This document shows positions 6,496 to 6,535 of a stretch of DNA of 6,535 nucleotides, piece after piece (the stretch's first letter is position 1; each line of letters begins with the position of its first letter). A program made the translations under genes and the position numbers. Under the pieces are notes generated by a model. The model saw only the letters and a list, made by a program, of their open reading frames with translations, was not told where the DNA came from and ran no database searches. Source of the stretch: an uncultured Bacilli bacterium (GTDB lineage Bacteria > Bacillota_I > Bacilli_A > RF39 > UBA660); assembly GCA_947630205.1 (NCBI GenBank), contig CANRGW010000075.1, positions 1 through 6,535 on the forward strand, read 5' to 3'.

Positions 6496-6535
6496 CTCTT
6501 TTAACTTTAATTAGTCCCTCAGCAACTTCTTCAAG
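6488..6535 (-). CDS. C-terminal end of an unidentified protein (partial, 15 codons)
   Basis: The minus strand from the right edge reads LEEVAEGLIKVKREN and stops at TAG (6490-6488). The stop lies inside a terminator hairpin, which supports a real gene end. In many Bacillota rnc or a fatty-acid gene precedes smc, but this tail is too short and too plain to assign. Most of the gene lies beyond the window. Confidence 0.55.
   Translation of the reverse strand, partial: LEEVAEGLIKVKREN

Noticed and set aside
1..6535. Mycoplasma-type genetic code (TGA = Trp)
   Set aside because: All Trp codons I read are TGG and no in-frame TGA occurs in about 1,900 codons, so the standard code fits better.

Overview
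The window is AT-rich, roughly 25-30% G+C by eye. Every gene I can support lies on the minus strand. I hold three complete genes, one gene open at the left edge and the last 15 codons of another at the right edge. The SMC protein has short arms, genes use Shine-Dalgarno sites of the GGAGG/AGGTG type, intrinsic terminators are compact, and all Trp codons I checked are TGG. This suggests a low-GC Bacillota/Mycoplasmatota-like bacterium with the standard code, perhaps an uncultured gut lineage related to Acholeplasma/RF39. The lineage is inference.

Layout in the direction of transcription, right to left: (i) 6535-6488, the C-terminal tail of an unidentified gene with its terminator; (ii) 6436-5708, a protein with the layout of a glycerophosphodiester phosphodiesterase (GDPD) but without its catalytic residues; (iii) 5558-2631, smc, the chromosome-organising ATPase, with its own promoter and a strong terminator; (iv) 2516-2046, a 156-aa protein of unknown function; (v) a noncoding stretch of about 400 bp (1647-2045) with a terminator, a promoter, a long leader and several TTGACA/TGTCAA motifs; (vi) 1646 to beyond position 1, an uninterrupted coding region of at least 548 codons for a large secreted or membrane-anchored protein.

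The most interesting part is the left edge. The surface protein has an N-terminal signal/anchor, a beta-rich middle, a Pro-rich linker and a C-terminal region resembling the C-type-lectin-like ligand-binding domains of gut Firmicutes surface proteins. In its last ~28 visible codons, G+C rises to about 49% and the codons become AAC, TAC, CAC and GGC in a gene that otherwise prefers AAT and TAT. This is what the variable repeat of a diversity-generating retroelement (DGR) target gene looks like. A template repeat and reverse transcriptase would then be expected just beyond position 1. They are not in this window, so this is a hypothesis.

The right two thirds is housekeeping: smc with a possible pseudoenzyme upstream, and without rnc or ftsY, its usual partners in many Bacillota. 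I see no tRNA, rRNA, CRISPR array or insertion sequence.
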